In this document: piece after piece, positions 58,967-64,000 of the stretch | Layout: each line of letters opens with the position of its first letter | Numbering within the stretch: the first letter of the stretch is position 1 | Source of the DNA: Ruminococcus_C sp963590855 | GTDB lineage: Bacteria > Bacillota > Clostridia > Oscillospirales > Ruminococcaceae | Length of the DNA: 64,000 nucleotides | Assembly (NCBI GenBank): GCA_963590855.1 | Contig: CAVAQT010000008.1 | Coordinates: 1-64,000, forward strand | Reading direction: 5' to 3' | Made by a program: the position numbers and the translations under genes | The notes under the pieces: generated by a model | The model's database searches: none | The model's input: the letters and a program-made list of their open reading frames with translations, nothing else | Told to the model about the DNA's origin: nothing

Positions 58967-60403
58967 ATGAAAGATTATGAAATGGTCGTTGGGCTGGAAG
59001 TCCACGCTGAATTGAATACAAAATCCAAGATTTACTGTAACTGCCGCAATGCATTTGGTTTGGAAGTCAACAGCCAGGTCTGCCCGGTCTGCATGGGTAT
59101 GCCGGGAACACTTCCGACACTGAATGAAAAAGTGGTAGAGTATGCTATTAAAATGGGACATGCCATGCACTGCCAGATCAATGGCGTGTGCAAGCAGGAT
59201 CGAAAGAACTACTTCTACCCGGATCTGCCGAAAGCATACCAGATCTCTCAGGCAGAAGTACCGCTATGCGGCGAGGGCTACCTGGATGTCATGGTTGACG
59301 GTCAGATGAAGCGCATCGGTGTGACCCGTATCCATATCGAAGAAGATGCCGGCAAGCTGCTGCATGACGAGTCCTTCTCCGGCTCTCTGGTGGATCTGAA
59401 CCGCTGCGGCGTTCCGCTGATCGAAATCGTTTCAGAACCGGACATCCGCAGCAGCGCCGAAGCAAAGGCATATCTGGAGACCATCAAGTCCATCCTCCAG
59501 TATCTGAACATCTCCGACTGTAAAATGCAGGAAGGCTCTATCCGCTGCGACGTAAACGTCTCTGTCCGCGAAAAAGGCGCAACGGAATTTGGTACACGCT
59601 GCGAGATGAAGAACGTCAATAGCTTTAGTGCAGCTGTCCGCGGCATTGAATATGAGGCAAAGCGCCAGATCGAGATCCTGGAAGCAGGCGGCACCATTGC
59701 ACAGGAAACACGCCGCTGGGACGATGCCAAGGGTATGAGCATTCTGATGCGTACCAAGGAAGACGCACAGGATTACCGCTATTTCCCGGAGCCTGACCTT
59801 CTGACGATCGTTGTACCGGAAGAAAAGATCCAGGCACTGAAGGAAAGCATTCCGGAGCTGCCGAATGTCAAGCTGCAGCGCTATGTCTTTGACTTTGGAC
59901 TGTCTCAGACAGATGCTTCTCTGATCGCAGAGGACATCTCCCGTTCCAAGCTGTTTGATGCCTGCGTTGCACTGGGCACCTGCAAGCCGAAGAGCGTCAG
60001 CAATTGGATTCTGGCAGACATTGCGAAATATACCAACGAGACCGGAAAGACGATCGAAGAAACCGCTCTGACACCGGAGCACCTGACCGCTCTCATTGAA
60101 CAGGTAGAAAAGGGCGTTATCTCCAACGCATCTGCAAAGAAGGTCTTTGCGGTTATCGTAGAAGAGGACAAAGATCCGCTTGCGATCATCGAAGAAAAGG
60201 GCATGAAGCAGAATTCCGATACCGGCTTCCTGGAACAGCTGGCAAAGGATGTTCTGGCGCAGAATGAGAAATCGGTTACTGACTATAAGAACGGTAAAAC
60301 CAATGCGCTGGGCTATCTGGTTGGCCAGTGCATGAAGGCATCTAAGGGCAAGGCAAATCCGGGCATTGTCAAGGAAATCGTAACCAAGATGCTGAACGCA
60401 TAA
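58967..60403 (+). CDS. gatB: Asp-tRNA(Asn)/Glu-tRNA(Gln) amidotransferase subunit B
   Basis: 478 residues. N-terminal kinase-like cradle: VVGLEVHAELNTKSKIYCNC, CPVCMGMPGTLP, KNYFYPDLPKAYQISQ, RIHIEEDAGK and RCGVPLIEIVSEPD; the two CxxC-type pairs fit the structural zinc. The C-terminal YqeY-like tail domain (about 330-475) binds tRNA. Phosphorylates and amidates mischarged Glu-tRNA(Gln), Asp-tRNA(Asn). Ends the operon. Confidence 0.97.
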   Translation: MKDYEMVVGLEVHAELNTKSKIYCNCRNAFGLEVNSQVCPVCMGMPGTLPTLNEKVVEYAIKMGHAMHCQINGVCKQDRKNYFYPDLPKAYQISQAEVPLCGEGYLDVMVDGQMKRIGVTRIHIEEDAGKLLHDESFSGSLVDLNRCGVPLIEIVSEPDIRSSAEAKAYLETIKSILQYLNISDCKMQEGSIRCDVNVSVREKGATEFGTRCEMKNVNSFSAAVRGIEYEAKRQIEILEAGGTIAQETRRWDDAKGMSILMRTKEDAQDYRYFPEPDLLTIVVPEEKIQALKESIPELPNVKLQRYVFDFGLSQTDASLIAEDISRSKLFDACVALGTCKPKSVSNWILADIAKYTNETGKTIEETALTPEHLTALIEQVEKGVISNASAKKVFAVIVEEDKDPLAIIEEKGMKQNSDTGFLEQLAKDVLAQNEKSVTDYKNGKTNALGYLVGQCMKASKGKANPGIVKEIVTKMLNA

Positions 60404-60410
60404 AATTTTC

Positions 60411-60454
60411 AAACAAAAAGAACAAGGCAGCTGCAAAAAAACGCAGTTGCCTTG
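60411..60454 (-). terminator. Terminator of the minus-strand RluA gene, possibly bidirectional
   Basis: CAAGGCAGCTGC (60423-60434) pairs with GCAGTTGCCTTG (60443-60454). The A-rich stretch at 60411-60422 gives the T-run on the minus strand; the plus strand has none, so it favours the minus-strand transcript. Confidence 0.8.
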
Positions 60455-60473
60455 CTCTCAATCGAATGCTGTT

Positions 60474-61454
60474 TCAGTGCAGTTTTACCTGCGGAAACTC
60501 TTTTGTGACGAATGCCGGCAGCGGTGTCTGGACCGTCAAGCCGTTTAGGTTTGCGAGACAGGAATCGCTGTCGGTTTCTAATTGCAGCTGATATGCCCAT
60601 AACAGCTGATGCTTGCAGTGCAGCGCCCGGTTTTCCCGCATATTTCCGTATTTGGTGTCGCCCAGGATCGGCGCGTGGATGTGCGCGAGATGGGCACGGA
60701 TCTGGTGTGTCCTGCCGGTAATCAGATCCACAGATAACAGCGCATGCCGCTCATTGGACGCCAGCACTTCATATGCGGTGATGATCTCCTGAAATCCTTC
60801 TTCCGGCGTGTCACGGACAGTGACCGTGTTGTGACTGGCGGATTTCTTGTGCCATCCATAAAGCGTAGCTTTCCGCTCTTTCGGAACGCCCACTGTGATG
60901 CACAGATACTTCTTGTGCACCTTGTTTTCCCGGATCAGCCGGTTTACTTCCCGAAGGGCGGCAGCCGTTTTTGCGGCGATCACAATGCCGCCGGTGTTGC
61001 GGTCTAGCCGATTGCACAGCGCAGGCGTAAAACTTTGCTCCTGCTCCGGATGAAATGCGCCGGTCTGGTAAAGATAATGAAGAACCCGATTGACCAGGGT
61101 GTCGGGAATTTGCCGGCTGTCGCAGTGGACAACAAGCCCTACCGGTTTGTTCACCATTAAGATTTGCTCGTCCTCATAGAGGATGTCCAGCTGATTCGGC
61201 GCCTGTAAAAATTCCGGAACGCCGCTTCGCTCTTCTTCTGTCTTGATCGTAAAATAAGAATCACTGACGAATAATGTGACAACATCACCGGGCATGAGAC
61301 GCTGGTCGGGCGTACAGCGCTTTCGGTTCACCTTGATATGCTTGGTGCGGATCCATTTGTAGCAAAGACTTTTCGGCAACTCCGGCAAAGCTTTCTGTAA
61401 AAAGCGATCCAGACGCTGATTGCTGTCATTTTCCTGAATGTAAAATTCTTTCAT
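60474..61454 (-). CDS. RluA family pseudouridine synthase
   Basis: 326 residues from ATG 61454; longer in-frame starts up to 61604 would lie upstream of the likely transcription start. S4-like N terminus (RLDRFLQKALPELPKSL, KHIKVNRKR), then VVNKP-type MVNKPVGLVVHC, catalytic CNRLDRNTGGIVI (the usual His of HRLD is Asn, the catalytic Asp is kept), GRTHQIRAHLAHIHAPILGD and KYGN. Likely an RluC/RluD-type 23S rRNA modifier; target not readable. Ribosome binding site is weak. Divergent from radC. Confidence 0.9.
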   Translation of the reverse strand: MKEFYIQENDSNQRLDRFLQKALPELPKSLCYKWIRTKHIKVNRKRCTPDQRLMPGDVVTLFVSDSYFTIKTEEERSGVPEFLQAPNQLDILYEDEQILMVNKPVGLVVHCDSRQIPDTLVNRVLHYLYQTGAFHPEQEQSFTPALCNRLDRNTGGIVIAAKTAAALREVNRLIRENKVHKKYLCITVGVPKERKATLYGWHKKSASHNTVTVRDTPEEGFQEIITAYEVLASNERHALLSVDLITGRTHQIRAHLAHIHAPILGDTKYGNMRENRALHCKHQLLWAYQLQLETDSDSCLANLNGLTVQTPLPAFVTKEFPQVKLH

Positions 61455-61544
61455 ATTTTCAACTTGCTGTCTAAGGCAGCATTCCTTTCGTAGAGTATTC
61501 GTAACTATAGTGCACATTTTGAAGGTAAAAACAGCACTGATACT

Positions 61545-61586
61545 GCTATTATAACATATTCTCATCAAAAAGAAAAGCTTTTCTTT
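61545..61586. promoter_or_regulatory. Overlapping divergent promoters and palindrome between rluA-like gene and radC
   Basis: The same bases give extended -10 elements on both strands: TGCTATTAT (plus) and TGTTATAAT (minus, from 61548-61556). No good -35 is seen on either side. A perfect 18-base palindrome AAAGAAAAGCTTTTCTTT lies at 61569-61586, just before the radC ribosome binding site. Confidence 0.5.
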
Positions 61587-61607
61587 CGGCAGATCGGAGG
61601 TCATCTC

Positions 61608-62378
61608 ATGGAACAGTCAAAAAAGGGACAGCATCCCCGGGATGCGGCTGCGGACAAGCAGAGTACCTCAGAGCTGTCTGCTGTTCCGAAGCCCAAGCAT
61701 AAACACTATGGTCATCGAGACCGAATGCGCGCACGCTTTCAGAGGGACGGATTGGAAAATTTTCAGTCTCATGAGATTCTGGAATTGCTTTTGTTTTATG
61801 CCTTGCCGCGGGTGGACACCAATCCTATCGCGCATGACCTGATCGCTGCGTTCCACTCCCTGTCCGGTGTGCTGGAAGCAGACATCCAGGACTTGAAGCA
61901 GATCAAAGGCATCAGCGAAAATGCGGCAGTATTCCTCAAGCTTTTGCCGGAGGTCTTTCAGCAGTACCAACTGGATAAGATCCGGGAGCACGCGGCGTTG
62001 GACACAACAGAAAAACTTTGCGAGTACATACGGGCAAAGCTGTGCAGTGCGGTTGAAGAAAAGGTGCTTCTGCTCTGCCTGGATGAGCACCTGCACTTGC
62101 TTCATTGCGAAACCATTTCCACCGGTACTGCCCAAAGTGCCATGCTGGATACGCACCGCATTGTGGAGTGCGCCATCCGGATGCGCAGCAACCGCGTTGT
62201 TCTGGCACACAATCATCCACAGGGAAAGGCATGTTTTTCGGATGCAGATCTGTTTGCGACGCAGCAGCTTCGGCGCATTTTAGACAGTATGCAGATACAG
62301 CTTTTCGACCACATTGTCCTTGGAAAACAAATGGATACAGTTTCCATGAGAACTATAATGGACTGGAATGACATGTAA
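61608..62378 (+). CDS. radC: RadC family JAB-domain protein
   Basis: 256 residues. After a basic, low-complexity N terminus (1-35) comes the UPF0758/HhH part (DRMRARFQRDGLENFQSHEI, LKQIKGISENAA) and a C-terminal JAB/MPN domain with the metal motif HNHPQGKACFSDAD near residues 200-213. The name is historic; a direct repair role is doubtful and the activity is unknown. GGAGGT precedes the start. Followed by uvrB after 27 bases. Confidence 0.93.
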   Translation: MEQSKKGQHPRDAAADKQSTSELSAVPKPKHKHYGHRDRMRARFQRDGLENFQSHEILELLLFYALPRVDTNPIAHDLIAAFHSLSGVLEADIQDLKQIKGISENAAVFLKLLPEVFQQYQLDKIREHAALDTTEKLCEYIRAKLCSAVEEKVLLLCLDEHLHLLHCETISTGTAQSAMLDTHRIVECAIRMRSNRVVLAHNHPQGKACFSDADLFATQQLRRILDSMQIQLFDHIVLGKQMDTVSMRTIMDWNDM

Positions 62379-62405
62379 TGACACAGCTTCTCAGGGAGGG
62401 ATTCC

Positions 62406-64000
62406 ATGGATCATTTTGAACTGCATGCACCGTTTTCTCCGACAGGAGATCAGCCGGAAGCGATCGCCAGGCTGGTGCAGGGCATCAAAGACGGCGATCA
62501 CGAACAGACACTTTTGGGCGTTACCGGCTCCGGTAAAACCTATACTGTTGCAAATGTCATTGCACAGGTAAATAAGCCGACACTGGTGCTGGCACACAAT
62601 AAAATTCTGGCGGCACAGCTTTGCTCCGAATTTCGGGAATTTTTCCCGAACAATGCAGTAGAATACTTTGTTTCCTATTACGATTATTACCAGCCGGAAG
62701 CGTACATTCCCAGTACAGACAGCTATATCGAAAAGGATTCTTCCATCAATGATGAGATCGACAAAATGCGCCATAGTGCGACTGCGGCGCTGGCGGAGCG
62801 CAAGGATGTTATTATTGTTGCAAGCGTTTCCTGCATCTACTCCCTGGGAAGTCCGGAGGAATACCGCTCTATGATCGTTTCCATCCGTCCCGGCATGGAA
62901 AAGCCCAGAGATCAGCTCATCGATGAACTGGTGGCCATACAATATGAGCGAAATGACATCAACTTCGTCCGGAACAAATTTCGGGTTCGCGGCGATGTGG
63001 TCGAGATCTTTCCGGCATCCTCTACGGATAAGGCGATTCGGGTAGAATATTTCGGAGATGAAATTGACCGCATTTGCGAGATCAATGTTGTATCCGGCGA
63101 AGTGACCGCCGTCATGCAGTACGCTGCCATCATGCCTGCATCTCATTATGTTGTCGGAAGCGAAAAAGTCACAAAGGCCGTCAAAGAGATCCGTCAGGAG
63201 ATGCTGCAGCGCGTGGCTTGGTTTACCGAAAATCATAAACTGATCGAAGCGCAGCGGATACAGCAGCGCACTCAATACGATATGGAAATGCTGGAAGAAA
63301 TTGGATTTTGCAGCGGCATTGAGAACTATTCCCGTATCCTCGCCGGCAGACCGCCCGGAAGCGTGCCCTATACTTTGCTGGATCACTTCCCGGAGGATTT
63401 CCTTTTGATCGTGGATGAAAGCCATGTGACACTGCCTCAGGTACGCGCTATGTACGCCGGAGACCGTGCCAGAAAGCAAACTCTGGTAGATTACGGATTT
63501 CGTTTGCCCAGTGCATTTGATAACCGCCCGCTGAATTTTGACGAATTTTACAGCCATGTGCACCAGGCAATCTATGTGAGTGCAACGCCCGGGCCGTTTG
63601 AAAAGGAGCATTCCGTACAAACGGTAGAACAGGTGATTCGCCCAACCGGCCTTCTGGATCCGGAAATTATGGTGCGTCCGGTTGATGGACAAATAGAAGA
63701 TCTGTTTTCCGAGATCAATATTCGCGCCGAAAAGAACGAGCGCGTTCTCGTGACGACGCTGACGAAAAAAATGGCAGAAGACCTGACCGCTTATCTGGAA
63801 CGAATGGGCGTTCGCGTGCGCTATCTGCATCACGATATAGATACCGTAGAGCGTATGGAAATCATCCGCGATCTGCGGCTTGGCGAGTTTGATGTGTTGG
63901 TGGGAATCAACCTGCTCCGGGAAGGTCTGGACATTCCGGAGGTTTCCCTGGTTGCAATTCTCGATGCAGACAAGGAGGGCTTCCTGCGAAGCGAAACTTC
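62406..64000 (+). CDS. uvrB: Excinuclease ABC subunit UvrB (partial, 3' end outside window)
   Basis: About 531 residues of a protein that is normally 650-680. Walker A in GVTGSGKTYTVAN (about 37-49), the beta-hairpin region EYFVSYYDYYQPEAYIP that locks damaged DNA, helicase motif II DESHVTLPQ, VSATPGPFE, and LVGINLLREGLDIPEVSL of the C-terminal helicase half. Nucleotide excision repair damage verification. GGGAGGG precedes ATG 62406. The usual neighbour uvrA would be expected just downstream. Confidence 0.97.
   Translation, partial: MDHFELHAPFSPTGDQPEAIARLVQGIKDGDHEQTLLGVTGSGKTYTVANVIAQVNKPTLVLAHNKILAAQLCSEFREFFPNNAVEYFVSYYDYYQPEAYIPSTDSYIEKDSSINDEIDKMRHSATAALAERKDVIIVASVSCIYSLGSPEEYRSMIVSIRPGMEKPRDQLIDELVAIQYERNDINFVRNKFRVRGDVVEIFPASSTDKAIRVEYFGDEIDRICEINVVSGEVTAVMQYAAIMPASHYVVGSEKVTKAVKEIRQEMLQRVAWFTENHKLIEAQRIQQRTQYDMEMLEEIGFCSGIENYSRILAGRPPGSVPYTLLDHFPEDFLLIVDESHVTLPQVRAMYAGDRARKQTLVDYGFRLPSAFDNRPLNFDEFYSHVHQAIYVSATPGPFEKEHSVQTVEQVIRPTGLLDPEIMVRPVDGQIEDLFSEINIRAEKNERVLVTTLTKKMAEDLTAYLERMGVRVRYLHHDIDTVERMEIIRDLRLGEFDVLVGINLLREGLDIPEVSLVAILDADKEGFLRSET

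Noticed and set aside
57198..59054. 618-codon open frame antisense to gatC/gatA
   Set aside because: Covers the well-supported gatC and gatA genes on the other strand; its residue composition (many Cys, His, Ile) is typical of antisense frames.
60474..61604. Longer start for the minus-strand RluA gene at 61604
   Set aside because: The likely -10 for this gene is at 61548-61553, so most of the extension would not be transcribed, and MKEFYIQEN aligns better with family N termini.

Overview
The window reads as a chromosomal segment from an anaerobic, low-to-mid GC Firmicute of class Clostridia, most likely in or near the Ruminococcaceae/Oscillospiraceae. The reasons are: the miaB-ricA-mutS-mutL-miaA-hfq order shared with Firmicutes; the PolC-type replicase; GatCAB; short-form HisG with HisZ; the ylmE-sepF-ylmH-divIVA-ileS-lspA division block; spore-associated YmxH/YlmC and YunB; DUF4317 and YnbB proteins; and strong sigma-A promoters with an extended -10 (TGCTATAAT). 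Assignment below family level is not possible from the sequence alone. Almost everything is core genome. I see no insertion sequence, prophage, CRISPR array, tRNA or rRNA gene.

Layout. 1-8942: end of a Sel1-repeat gene, a tautomerase, maf, a DUF4317 gene, a cyclophilin lipoprotein, then murD followed by two M42 aminopeptidases, a GNAT protein and YnbB. 9019-11181: a membrane pseudokinase with a zinc ribbon and PASTA repeats. 11182-12284: a gene-free kilobase. It has a strong promoter, about 750 nt with no convincing ORF, and a strong terminator, so it very probably encodes a large noncoding RNA. 12285-13184 (minus): a YtqA/YhcC radical SAM protein. 13602-21528: miaB-ricA-mutS-mutL-miaA-hfq (tRNA modification, mismatch repair, RNA chaperone). 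21577-28983: a HlyD-like adaptor, PLP homeostasis protein, sepF, ylmH, divIVA, ileS, lspA. 28976-32516: pseudouridine synthase, a HAD phosphatase that reads in frame into transketolase subunit N, then transketolase subunit C. 32613-33498: a CmpB-like membrane protein and YmxH. 33523-46536: rpsB-tsf-pyrH-frr-uppS-cdsA-dxr-rseP-ispG-polC, the usual translation / isoprenoid / envelope / replication block. 46547-53450: a histidine operon (hisZ-G-D-orf-B-H-A-F-sdpI-hisI) behind a promoter overlapped by a palindrome. 53477-55057: a cysteine-rich clostridial protein behind a hairpin that buries its ribosome binding site, then yunB. 55082-60403: ligA-gatC-gatA-gatB. 60474-61454 (minus): RluA-family synthase. 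61608-64000: radC and the first part of uvrB.

The most interesting signals are: the unexplained large RNA at about 11475-12227, with an 18-base repeat and several Shine-Dalgarno-like motifs set before micro-ORFs; the HAD-transketolase read-through; the catalytically dead PASTA kinase; the palindromic operator of the his operon and the two non-his ORFs inside it; the SD-sequestering hairpin at 53477-53551; and a set of related GTGCGGTG hairpins between genes.
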